Shown: positions 1 to 7,477, counted from the stretch's first letter. The stretch: 15,138 bases of DNA from Hondaea fermentalgiana (GCA_014084085.1 NPFB01000141.1:42438-57575); one strand, 5' to 3'. The notes: generated from the letters alone by a model not told the origin. Translations and numbers: made by a program.

Positions 1-310
1 CAAGGACGCGACACCGTTGCGGACTAAAGCAGTCTCATTGTCTCGCAAGCGCAGGGCAAGCAAGGGCTTGGGGCGTTGCGACGACCAGCCTGCGCGGAGA
101 CGCTCGGTAGTCTCTTGCAGCGCGCCGTGCCTCGAGCGAGGCAGAGGCTTGTAGCACAGCGAGGTGACCTTGCTGGGTCTCGAGTAATTTTTCCCTCCCT
201 GAAAGCAAGCGAGCCCGGATTCTCCTGACCTGACGAGCCCTCCGAACCTGGAGTCCTGAAAAGCTAGCTGTACGCTCGCGCGAGCAAAACGGAAGAAAGT
301 ACAAAGCACG
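1..310 (+). promoter_or_regulatory. Upstream region of the first gene
   Basis: No convincing gene lies here. The segment precedes the ATG at 311 and presumably holds its promoter and 5' leader. The last bases before the ATG are purine-rich (gaaagtac at 295-302, then aaagcacg), and the ATG is followed by G, which suits eukaryotic initiation. I see no clear TATA box. An antisense open frame covers most of the segment, but its composition is Arg/Ala-rich and looks like a by-product of high GC. Confidence 0.5.
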
Positions 311-3300
311 ATGGACGAAACGCCCGCGCAGGCCTCCCACCTGCGGCCGCCCGCGAGTTCTACTCCGGCGTCCAGATTACCGAAACCCGGGGCTACCCTC
401 TCGGGCGCGAAAACGACCACGCCCGGGCCACTCGATGAGAATGCCTCGCCAAACGCCCGGCGCAAGGGGCATCGCACAATGGAATCATCCAATCATTTTG
501 CAGAGCGGCAACACGGAGCAGGATCGCCCGGAAAAGGAGGATCCGCAGCAACTGGCAAGGGAAAACCAGAGACCAAGAATTTCCGTCGCAGGTCATTCTT
601 GCCAACGCCAGGATCCGCAGAATCTCGCTCGACCGTGTCAGCGCTTCACAGCGCCGACGTGGGCAAGTCGTCTCGACGACGCTCCTTCATTCCCAAGCCA
701 AGCAACAAAACAAGCCCGCCAGATTCCCGTGAAGATGCAAAAACGGTGTCCACACAACTCCGCGACATGACGAATGATCAAGACGCCACAGGCAGCGCTG
801 CACGCCAGAGATTGAGCCCTCAAAGTCCTGGCTCGCCACAGCGTCATGCGCCGTCCCGCCGACCCGAAGGCCGCGCAAGAGCAAAACTGGATTTTTCAGC
901 GACGAAACCACGCGTAAATTCCCGCCGACAGTCGCGTCGGGGTAGCTCTTCGCGAAATTACCCTCGCCCACCGGCCACGACAGCCATTGCGAGTCGGCGT
1001 GCAAACACGCACGCCTCGCCCGTGACCATGGAACCATTTTCCACACCCGGGGCTCCTCATGTCGAGTTGGCTCTCCAGCAGGAGGAAAACTATTCGTTTT
1101 TGACCTCAGAGGAGAGATCAGAGTACGAGAGCCGTCTCGACAAGCTAGCGAGATGGAAAGTCGAGCGCGATGTCAACAAACTCACGGCTCATCTGGAGCA
1201 GGGTCTTGGCAGAAGCGGAACCTTTGATTTATGTTCGCGTCTCGGTCCTGGCATTCGAAACAAGCTTCCCCAGGCCCAGCAGCAGGTCAAATTGCGGACA
1301 ATGGCGCAAGAAATCCTCTCTGATGTTGTCGATCGCGCCGTGAATATATCCTTTCGCGCTCGGGTTGCCGAACGCCGTCGCATTGCCGAAATCCAGGCCA
1401 AAGAGTACATTACTAGCTTTCTCAACGAAGGCGTTGACGAGGTTGTCGATGCTGCCTGCCGTCGAATGGAGCAGGACTTCATCGACGAGAATGCGCGCAA
1501 ACAAGCTGAAGCTTTGCGGGAGGAGACCGCGCGCAGGGAGGCCGCTGCGCAACGCGAAGAGGCTGCACGAAGTGCGCGCGAGGAGACCGAGCGTAAGGCA
1601 CGTGAAGAGGCCGAGCTCAAGGCCGCCGGTGAAAGAGAAGCCGCAGCTGAAAGAGAAGCCGCAGCAGAAAGAGAAGCGGCGGCAGAAAGGGAGTCTGCAG
1701 CAGAAAGAGAGGCGACAGCCGGAGCAGCGCAAGAGACTGAGGATGCTACACAACCCACCACAGAAGAAGATTGTGCCGCCGAAACGGGAGAAAGTGTTCT
1801 CATGGACGCACAGGAGATGGCAGCTCCCACGACTCCGCAAACATCGCGGCGCGGACCGGCTTCTTCCCCAAGCTCTGTGCGAGCTGTGGCAAGCACCCCC
1901 TTTGAAGAGCGTGAGGTTCCGGAAACCCCAGCTAGGTTTCAGGGATCTCACTCCGCAGACACGCCGGGCACGCGCGCACCATCCACACCTCCTCTTGTCT
2001 CCGAAGTGATGCGAGACAAGACCGATTCTGAGCTCGTCGGATCACCGTCTTCTGTCGCTGCGGTCGCCGACAACGAGTCTGTACCTCCAACCCCAGCAAC
2101 ACCTGCTTCGGTCGCTTTAAGCGCACGAGAACCTCAGGGCGCTGAAACTCCGTTGTCTGCGCGCAAAAATTCACGCCAGTTCGGAAGCCCCGGAGTGAGC
2201 TCAACTGCGGTGGCCACGCCGCAAACAGTTCCGGACGAGGTGAATCTGGACGATGCGATCGAGTTCGCAGAAAGGCTGTTGCAAGGGCCAGCGCAATCGG
2301 CCCGGCGTGCCTCTCCAATGACTTCGAACGAATTCCGCACCCCAGCAGGGCACCATTCCTCTGGCTTAGCACCGGTAACTACAGGTGGGAGAAACGCGGC
2401 GGCGCAGCTTCGCCAGGAAAATTACGAGTATTTTGAAGGATCACCGAAGCGAAGCATTCGCTTCCTCGCGTCCACACCGGACGAACCTGTTGGAGCCAAG
2501 GAGTCAGAGGAGGCAACGTCGTCCTCATTGTACACGCCATCGGGCTTGCGAAAATCTTCACGCGCTCCCGTGGCTAGTGCAGGAGCCATGGGAGAAGAAG
2601 GGCAGGCTGCGGAAACCCAACTCACTTTTGATGAAACGGTCGAGACGCTTCGTCAAGAGGAATCGGAGCCCAAGTCTCGCTGCAAAAGTTGGTTTGTGTC
2701 TCTGTTGCGCCTCGCATTCTGTGTTCTGCTTCTTTCCCTCGCTGTGTATTTTTCAGAACCGCTCGGTATGGGCTCTGGAATGCGACACGTGCGCGGACTT
2801 TCCACAATTTTGGGAGTCTGCCACAATGATGGCCAGAGGGTCGTCCCGCCGGGACGCAATGCTGCTGCTGCAAGGCGATTCGGGTCGCCTCTTCTTTGTG
2901 ACTTTCTCTTCCCGATGAACAAGCATGATGAAGTTGCCAAGCGTGAAAAGGAAGCACTCATGCGCAAAGAAGAAGCTCGCAAGCGCGAAGAAAGAGAAGC
3001 CCGCGACCGAGAGGAGGCTGCGAAACGCGAAGAGAAGGAAGCCCGTGACCGCGAGGAGGCCGCGAAGCGCGAAGAAAAAGAAGCTCGTGACCGAGAGGAG
3101 GCTGCGAAGCGGGAAATGGAGGAAGCTCGCAAGCGCGAAGAGGCTGCGAAGCGTGAGGAGGAGGAAGCTCGCAAGCGTGAAGAGGCCGCTAAGCGTGAGC
3201 AAGAAGAAATTCGCGAGCGTGAAGAGGCTGCCAAGCGTGAACAAGAAGCAATCCGTGAGCGCGAGGAAGCTGCTAAGCGTGAGCGAGAGGAAACCCGTAA

Positions 3301-4300
3301 GCGCGAAGAGGCCGCCAAGCGTGAGCAAGAGGAGGTTCGCAAGCTTGAAGAAGCTCGCAAGATTGAAGAAGCTCGTAAGCTTGAAGAGGCTCGCAAGCTT
3401 GAAGAATCCCGCAAGCTTGAAGAAGCCCGCAAATTGGAAGAAGCTGCTCAATTGGAAGAAGCCCGCAAGCTTGAAGAGGCTCGCAAGCTTGAAGAGGCTC
3501 GCAAGCTTGAAGAGGCCCGCAAGCTTGAAGAGGCTCGCAAGCTTGAAGAGGCTCGCAAGTTGGAAGAAGCCCGCAAGCTTGAAGAAGCCGCAAAGCTTGA
3601 AGCGGCCATGCGCGAGGAAGCAGAGCTAGATCTCGCCGTCGGCGCGTCTGCACAGATGGCTGTGCAAATTTTGGAAGCCATCGAGAAGTCCATGAACTGG
3701 TTACTGCAAGCAGCGCTCGTCCACATGCAACTGGATGTAGTGGCTGCATTAGGACTTTCCTTTATCTTGCTGCTCAGAGGTCGCAAGATCGAGGCTCTCC
3801 GGCCTCTGGGCCGGCTAGCTGCCCATCTGAAGGAGAGACTCGAGCGCCGCTCAATCAACGATGACCTCGGAGAGGCGGACGAGCTCATGTATGATGACGG
3901 CTTCGATGATGCTCAAGCAGCAAGCTCAATTCTCGAGGGACACTTTTCCGATGCGGGAAGCGAGTTTGGTGCGGCTGCTGAGGACGAGGCTGGAGGCGAG
4001 GCCCGTCTTGAAGAGGACGAATACGTTGATCAACAAGAGTTGGAGGAGGAGCGGCGCTACAGCGCGAGTGAAGCTGCGTCCTTGACGAGTCCTGGCAGTT
4101 TTTCGTCAAAGCAGTCGATGGGGTCTACTGGCTTGTACCGCGCTGTGGAGTTCGTCCCCGTTCGGGGCACGCCAATGGTACAAATGCGGCATGTCCGACG
4201 TTCCCGACGGCATGCATCGAAGCAGGCCATGCCAGACACCCCGATGCAATTTCCGGCAGGTTACCTGAAGCGCTCTTCGTCTTTCACGAGCCACAAGTAG
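311..4300 (+). CDS. Unrecognised 1329-residue membrane-anchored, charged-helix rod protein
   Basis: I do not recognise a family, so no function is assigned. Seen in order: a basic Ser/Pro/Arg-rich head (1-255) with two matching basic motifs, RRRSFLP at 92-98 and RRRSFIP at 122-128; a less repetitive, probably helical segment (258-395) that is the best candidate for a conserved domain; a Glu/Ala-rich helix with five EREAAA units (441-470); a region of about 505-745 with at least twelve Thr-Pro and several Ser-Pro sites; a strong hydrophobic segment at 794-814; two cysteines (C837, C863); a charged helix at 871-1106 made of tandem repeats; a weaker hydrophobic segment at about 1141-1155; an acidic stretch; and a basic tail. 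The ATG at 311 is in good context and the stop is TAG. Two membrane passes would put the rod in the ER or nuclear-envelope lumen; if only the first inserts, the rod's side is open. Kinase control of the head is inference. Cytoskeletal, nuclear-envelope and ER-shaping roles are all possible. Confidence 0.88.
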   Translation: MDETPAQASHLRPPASSTPASRLPKPGATLSGAKTTTPGPLDENASPNARRKGHRTMESSNHFAERQHGAGSPGKGGSAATGKGKPETKNFRRRSFLPTPGSAESRSTVSALHSADVGKSSRRRSFIPKPSNKTSPPDSREDAKTVSTQLRDMTNDQDATGSAARQRLSPQSPGSPQRHAPSRRPEGRARAKLDFSATKPRVNSRRQSRRGSSSRNYPRPPATTAIASRRANTHASPVTMEPFSTPGAPHVELALQQEENYSFLTSEERSEYESRLDKLARWKVERDVNKLTAHLEQGLGRSGTFDLCSRLGPGIRNKLPQAQQQVKLRTMAQEILSDVVDRAVNISFRARVAERRRIAEIQAKEYITSFLNEGVDEVVDAACRRMEQDFIDENARKQAEALREETARREAAAQREEAARSAREETERKAREEAELKAAGEREAAAEREAAAEREAAAERESAAEREATAGAAQETEDATQPTTEEDCAAETGESVLMDAQEMAAPTTPQTSRRGPASSPSSVRAVASTPFEEREVPETPARFQGSHSADTPGTRAPSTPPLVSEVMRDKTDSELVGSPSSVAAVADNESVPPTPATPASVALSAREPQGAETPLSARKNSRQFGSPGVSSTAVATPQTVPDEVNLDDAIEFAERLLQGPAQSARRASPMTSNEFRTPAGHHSSGLAPVTTGGRNAAAQLRQENYEYFEGSPKRSIRFLASTPDEPVGAKESEEATSSSLYTPSGLRKSSRAPVASAGAMGEEGQAAETQLTFDETVETLRQEESEPKSRCKSWFVSLLRLAFCVLLLSLAVYFSEPLGMGSGMRHVRGLSTILGVCHNDGQRVVPPGRNAAAARRFGSPLLCDFLFPMNKHDEVAKREKEALMRKEEARKREEREARDREEAAKREEKEARDREEAAKREEKEARDREEAAKREMEEARKREEAAKREEEEARKREEAAKREQEEIREREEAAKREQEAIREREEAAKREREETRKREEAAKREQEEVRKLEEARKIEEARKLEEARKLEESRKLEEARKLEEAAQLEEARKLEEARKLEEARKLEEARKLEEARKLEEARKLEEARKLEEAAKLEAAMREEAELDLAVGASAQMAVQILEAIEKSMNWLLQAALVHMQLDVVAALGLSFILLLRGRKIEALRPLGRLAAHLKERLERRSINDDLGEADELMYDDGFDDAQAASSILEGHFSDAGSEFGAAAEDEAGGEARLEEDEYVDQQELEEERRYSASEAASLTSPGSFSSKQSMGSTGLYRAVEFVPVRGTPMVQMRHVRRSRRHASKQAMPDTPMQFPAGYLKRSSSFTSHK
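1631..1720 (+). repeat. 18-bp tandem repeat, five units, in frame
   Basis: Five contiguous 18-bp units of the type gaaagagaagccgcagct encode EREAAA-like hexapeptides (residues 441-470 of the first gene). Later units carry mostly silent changes plus a few Ser or Thr substitutions. The six-residue period does not match a heptad coiled coil and suggests a charged single helix. Confidence 0.85.
2969..3328 (+). repeat. 42-bp tandem repeat, about 8.5 units, in frame
   Basis: Eight full 42-bp units starting at 2969, plus a partial unit at 3305-3328, encode 14-residue blocks of the type EEAAKREEKEARDR (residues 887-1006). Fourteen residues equal two heptads, but the usual core positions hold Ala or charged residues. 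That points to a stable charged helix more than a strong coiled-coil dimer. The next repeat class follows directly, in frame. Confidence 0.9.
3329..3598 (+). repeat. 18-bp tandem repeat, 15 units, in frame
   Basis: Exactly fifteen 18-bp units run from 3329 to 3598 and encode EEARKL-type hexapeptides (residues 1007-1096). Several units are identical or differ at one base (gaagaggctcgcaagctt), so the array looks recently expanded. Most units contain a HindIII site (aagctt). The i/i+4 placement of Glu and Arg/Lys suits an ER/K single alpha helix. Confidence 0.92.
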
Positions 4301-4576
4301 ATTATTGACAAAGAGCGAAGACGCGCAAGAGATGTTTGGTTTGTTTTTTTATTTTTAATGCTGCGATGTTCCAGGATATTTAGTTGTTATTGATTTTGGA
4401 GGGGCGCGTGTAAAGCCTACTCTTGCTTTGAGGGACGATGAGAGCGACGGGTACTGAGAGAAAAGAAAAAAAAGGGTGCTGGGTCTATTTACAGGCTTGC
4501 TTGCTTCGATCATATCAGGTCTGATCGGATGAGAGCAGATGTCGAGTGCTGCACGCAAACGCAAGGGAGCACACAT
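4301..4576. other. Convergent 3' region between the first gene and UBE2H
   Basis: 276 bases separate the TAG ending the first gene from the TAA ending UBE2H on the other strand. The T-rich run near 4340-4357 is the obvious candidate 3'-end signal for the + gene. I find no canonical AATAAA. A short gcttgcttgctt tract near 4496-4505 is a small copy of a microsatellite seen elsewhere in the window. No small gene is evident. Confidence 0.6.
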
Positions 4577-5353
4577 TTAGAGATCGAGGACAAGATCGTC
4601 ATCGTCGTCGTCATCGTCGTCGTCATCGTCATCGTCGTCCTCGTCGCTGAGGCTGCTGAGGTCGTCATCCTCGTTGTCGTCCTCGTCATTTTCGAGACCG
4701 TTCGCTTGTTCCTCCTGTGCGAGCACGGATACGCGTGCGCTGCTCGAACCATCGTCCACCACCATCCTATCAGCCTCTAGCATTGTTGCCGAGGAAGCCG
4801 CCGAGTCGATGGTGCTCGAAGACGAGGCGCTCCGCACCGTTGAGCTCGAGTCTGTGCTCGGGTGCCTGTTCTTCTTGACGGAGCTTGGAAGATCATCAAG
4901 CGCGAGGTTTTGCGCGAACTTGCGCACGTACTCCTTGACCTTGAGGGAGTACTTTTCAAAGTCCTGAATCATGAGCGCGGCTGCGTCGCTGTTGAGCGGG
5001 TCGCTCGCGTTCGGGTACGCGAGGAGCTGCGGGAGGAACATGTCAAAGATGTTCACTAGCTCGTACATGGGACTCCAGGTCTGGTTGATCACGTCGAGGC
5101 AAACGGACCCCGACATTTCGTCAACGTTTGGGTGAAAGAGGCGGTTCTTGAAACCAATCGAGGGCGACCGGTACGGATAGTCTTTGGGCAGCGTCACGTG
5201 GACCTTCCACACGCCTCCCTCATAGAGCGAGTCTTTGGGGCCGTGGAATGCAACGACAAACTCCGAGCCGTCGCCCTCCATGTCCACGGCGTAGTCGCTC
5301 ATCATGAGTTTCATGATGTCCATGTCGCGCCGCTTGTGCGCATTCGTCGTCAT
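4577..5353 (-). CDS. UBE2H: Ubiquitin-conjugating enzyme E2 H (UBE2H / Ubc8 type)
   Basis: A 258-residue E2 of the UBE2H/Ubc8 class. These enzymes accept ubiquitin from E1 on a catalytic cysteine and pass it to substrates with the GID/CTLH E3 complex, best known in yeast for degrading gluconeogenic enzymes. The UBC fold spans about residues 6-150. Visible marks are YEGGVWKV (44-51), [10 protein letters not shown] (59-68), the HPN motif (74-76), catalytic C85 in [13 protein letters not shown], and [10 protein letters not shown] (106-115), all typical of this subclass. After the fold comes a Ser/Thr-rich linker and an acidic tail with 15 consecutive Asp, then LVLDL. UBE2H members normally carry an acidic tail, but I recall the human protein as about 183 residues, so this tail is long. 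The ATG at 5353-5351 has A at -3. No intron is needed. The gene converges with its left neighbour and diverges from the App1-like gene. Confidence 0.96.
   Translation of the reverse strand: MTTNAHKRRDMDIMKLMMSDYAVDMEGDGSEFVVAFHGPKDSLYEGGVWKVHVTLPKDYPYRSPSIGFKNRLFHPNVDEMSGSVCLDVINQTWSPMYELVNIFDMFLPQLLAYPNASDPLNSDAAALMIQDFEKYSLKVKEYVRKFAQNLALDDLPSSVKKNRHPSTDSSSTVRSASSSSTIDSAASSATMLEADRMVVDDGSSSARVSVLAQEEQANGLENDEDDNEDDDLSSLSDEDDDDDDDDDDDDDDDLVLDL
4595..4639 (-). repeat. Aspartate-codon microsatellite (15 GAC/GAT codons)
   Basis: Fifteen uninterrupted Asp codons, a mix of GAC and GAT, encode the acidic end of UBE2H. On the + strand this reads as gtc/atc triplets. The mixed codons suggest either an older expansion or selection for the acidic run. 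Confidence 0.93.
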
Positions 5354-5470
5354 CTTTTCTTCGCTGGCGTGCTTCTTGTCTCTACTGGCTCTGTTTCGCT
5401 CGACTCGCGGAGATCTCGGTCTCTAGCAGCGGCTGCAGCAACAGCTCGACGCGTGATTCGTGCCCCCAGC

Positions 5471-5520
5471 CTAGACCAGTCTCGACTAGACTAGACGAGA
5501 CTAGACGAGACTAGTCCAGA
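5471..5520. repeat. 10-bp degenerate tandem repeat with a 25-nt near-palindrome
   Basis: Five blocks of about 10 bp follow each other, two of them identical (ctagacgaga). Within them, 5478-5502 forms a near-perfect hairpin: agtctcg pairs with cgagact and, after one A/A mismatch, ctag pairs with ctag around a single A. It lies about 125-150 bp upstream of the UBE2H ATG, where a promoter or leader element could sit. Confidence 0.75.
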
Positions 5521-5961
5521 CGCGACGCGACGGGTCTGAGATAGGACCTCCCTCCCTCGACGCGAGATCTCGCCTCGCCCGGACTCGCGCGAGGCGGCCC
5601 GCTCCTGCGCCGCGGTCTACGCTCTTCTCCCTTCCGCCTCCGCTCTCGCCGTCGCTCTCGCCGTGCTTCTGGCCGTGCTTCTCGCCGTCGGGGGCTAGCT
5701 TCTTCGCGGGTCCGGCGCGCGTCGCGTCCGAGATCCGGCCAATCTTGATCCGCGCTCTCGCGGCCGGCGGGCGGGCGCTATCCGCGCGCTATCGGCGGGC
5801 TCCGCGCGCCTCCGCTGGCCGCCTCCTCCTGCGCGCAGTCCGCGGGCGTCCGCGCGAGCGTCCGCGCGGCGCTCCTGCTCTGCTCGCGCTGCGCTTTGTG
5901 CTTCGCTTTGTGCTTTGCTGCGCGAGAGAGAAGAAAGCAAGCTCGCAGGAATTCAAAAAAC

Positions 5962-6000
5962 AAGGAGGAAAGGGGAGAGAAGGAGAGAGAGAAGGAGAGG
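5962..6000 (+). repeat. 39-nt uninterrupted purine tract
   Basis: Every base from 5962 to 6000 on the + strand is A or G, ending in a GA-rich stretch. Tracts like this can form triplex DNA or act as GAGA-type promoter elements. It lies about 610 bp upstream of UBE2H. Confidence 0.8.
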
Positions 6001-6122
6001 TCCGCGAGACCTGATCGATCCGCTGCGCGCGGACGCCGCCTACGCTGCCCTCGAGCCGCGCCGCGCCGCCCGTCTCTGCGCGGACGCGGAGCCTGCTCCG
6101 CGAGCCGCGCGGCGGGATCGGC

Positions 6123-6141
6123 GGGGCTGGGCTGGGCTGGG
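6123..6141 (+). other. G-quadruplex motif
   Basis: Four G runs (4, 3, 3 and 3 G) are separated by identical CT loops: ggggctgggctgggctggg. This meets the canonical G3+N1-7 rule with very short loops. More G runs follow at 6155-6175, including a run of six. Whether it folds or regulates anything in vivo is not shown by the sequence. Confidence 0.8.
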
Positions 6142-6562
6142 ATGGAATGCAAATGGGCTCGGCTGGGCTGGGGGGAGATGGCGCGACCAAGCTCGCGCCC
6201 TCTCTCCCTCGCGCCCTCGCTCGCTCGCTCGCGCGCTCGCTCTCGCTGCCGCCTCGCGCCTCGCCCGCTCCTCCCTGCGCGCGCCTGCCTCGCGCTGCGC
6301 TGCGCCGCGCCGCTCCTGCCGCCTCCGCTGCGCGTGTAACGGGGCTCTCCTCGTTGCCGGTCTGCTCGTCGCCTTTCGTGGCCGTCACGCGCTCCTTCCT
6401 GCCTCCCTCTATCAACCTTCCCACTTCGGCGCCTTTGGATTCCTTCCTTCGCCTCCCCTTTCGCCGCCTGCCGCCCCGCCCGGTCCACCTCGCCGCGCAC
6501 GCGCTCGCGTTAGGGCTGCGCGCGGCGCGGCGGCACGGGCGTCAGGTACCGGCGGGGGCGCG

Positions 6563-6570
6563 GTGCGCGC

Positions 6571-6602
<32 letters not shown>

Positions 6603-6603
6603 G
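6563..6603. repeat. (GCGT)n with 41 nt of alternating purine-pyrimidine
   Basis: A gcgc stretch runs into about seven GCGT units and back into gcgc. Strict purine/pyrimidine alternation holds for 41 nt, the classic pattern for left-handed Z-DNA. Such tracts are often near active promoters; here it is about 1 kb upstream of the App1-like ATG. Confidence 0.85.
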
Positions 6604-6744
6604 GTGAGGTGAGGTGCGTGGGGCGAGGTGAGCTGGGCCGGGCTTGCTTGGGTAAGATATCGACCGTGCCGAGAGAGGACACGCGCTCGCTCACTGAGGC
6701 CGGGGCACCCGATCTTGGCGGATAGGGGCCCCGCCAGGCTACCC

Positions 6745-6765
6745 AGGGTTAGGTTTGGGTTAGGG
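6745..6765 (+). repeat. Short telomere-like sequence
   Basis: The sequence reads agggttaggtttgggttaggg, about three TTAGGG-like units with one TTTGGG variant. On the other strand it resembles a telo-box (AAACCCTAA type). It is too short to be a telomere. It could be an interstitial trace left by break repair, a binding site for a telomere-repeat-type factor, or chance. Confidence 0.6.
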
Positions 6766-6782
6766 TGCACCGCGTGCGTGGC

Positions 6783-6827
6783 GCAACCCTTTTTGGTGCA
6801 ACGCTTTTTGGCGCAACGCTTTTTGGC
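6783..6827 (+). repeat. 15-bp tandem repeat, three units
   Basis: Three consecutive 15-bp units of the form gcaacgctttttggc: the last two identical, the first differing at two positions. They sit just downstream of the telomere-like sequence and run into a GGC-rich stretch. Function unknown. Confidence 0.85.
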
Positions 6828-6836
6828 GGCGGCGGT

Positions 6837-6908
6837 CTTTCTTGCTTGCTTGCTTGCTTGCTTTCTTTCTTTCTATCTTACTTTCTTTCTTTCTTTGGCT
6901 TTCTTTCG
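6837..6908 (+). repeat. (CTTG)n/(CTTT)n pyrimidine-rich microsatellite
   Basis: Five CTTG units start at 6841 and pass into CTTT units with a few interruptions, ending near 6908. The CTTG part is complementary to the AAGC tract at 6957-6990 and could pair with it. Confidence 0.88.
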
Positions 6909-6956
6909 TCCTCGGGGGGCGGCGATGACACGGTGCACGGCGAGCGCCACGAGCGC

Positions 6957-6958
6957 AA

Positions 6959-6990
<32 letters not shown>
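6957..6990 (+). repeat. (AAGC)n microsatellite
   Basis: Seven AAGC units occupy 6961-6988 with AAAC-like edges. About 23 nt can pair perfectly with the CTTG tract at 6837-6863, leaving a spacer of about 100 nt. The same motif recurs in other intergenic parts of the window. Confidence 0.9.
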
Positions 6991-7045
6991 ACAACTTGAG
7001 TGAAGGCAACAACATTAGCAAACAAGAAAACAAACGGTGGCGCGG

Positions 7046-7075
7046 GACGAGACGAGACGAGACAAGACAAGACGA
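7046..7075 (+). repeat. 5-bp tandem repeat (GACGA/GACAA), six units
   Basis: Six pentamers follow one another: three GACGA, two GACAA and one GACGA. The array is purely intergenic and shares the GACGA core with the 10-bp repeat near 5491-5510. Confidence 0.85.
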
Positions 7076-7477
7076 AGTCTCCCTCCCTCCACGCGCGTGC
7101 CCCGAGACTCGATTGAAGTATAGGTGCAGCACAGACCACCATCGGCGACTGCGGCCGAGCTCGAGCTTGAGCCCGACCCTGAGGCCGAGTCGCCTCGAGT
7201 GGAGTCGCGTGGGGAGGGCCAGGGGCAAGGGCGCTGCGCTCCGGACTGAGTAACCGCACGTGCAAAGGGCGCGAGGGACGACGGCATTGCGCGAGGTCGG
7301 TCACTCGTGCACTCGTGTTGCTGCATTCGCCGAGCAACACAAGTCAAGACCAAAGCCAGGTCTCGTCTTGCCGGGGCCAGCGGCCGCGGCCCGCTACTGC
7401 CGGTGGTACGTACGGACGTAGCCTGTACGCGAGTGAATCGAAGAGGAGGAAAAGGCGGCAAGAGACGGGCGCTTGCC

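Noticed and set aside
2969..3598. CRISPR-like array
   Set aside because: The repeats are contiguous without unique spacers and keep one reading frame within a eukaryotic coding sequence.
1189..3888. Long antisense and alternate-frame open frames across the first gene (for example 2653-3432 on the minus strand)
   Set aside because: They mirror the Glu/Arg/Lys repeats as Ser/Leu/Arg-rich text and vary with the repeat, while the + frame has coherent domain structure and one continuous 1329-codon frame.
4595..4639. Assembly error or frameshift at the UBE2H Asp run
   Set aside because: The frame continues cleanly to LVLDL and a stop, the codons are mixed GAC/GAT, and acidic tails are normal for this E2 subclass.
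5562..5573. 12-bp perfect palindrome gcgagatctcgc
   Set aside because: Short palindromes are expected in CG-rich sequence of this length, and nothing around it suggests a specific site.
6147..6154. ATGCAAAT octamer, also present at 14401-14408
   Set aside because: It matches an animal POU-factor site, but such factors are not expected in a protist and two copies of 8 bp in 15 kb is weak evidence.
5778..6607. Open frames of 190-240 codons on both strands in the intergenic region
   Set aside because: Several frames are open at once because the DNA is very GC-rich. The translations are Arg/Ala/Ser/Pro low complexity, some run through the GCGT microsatellite, and none shows a recognisable domain.
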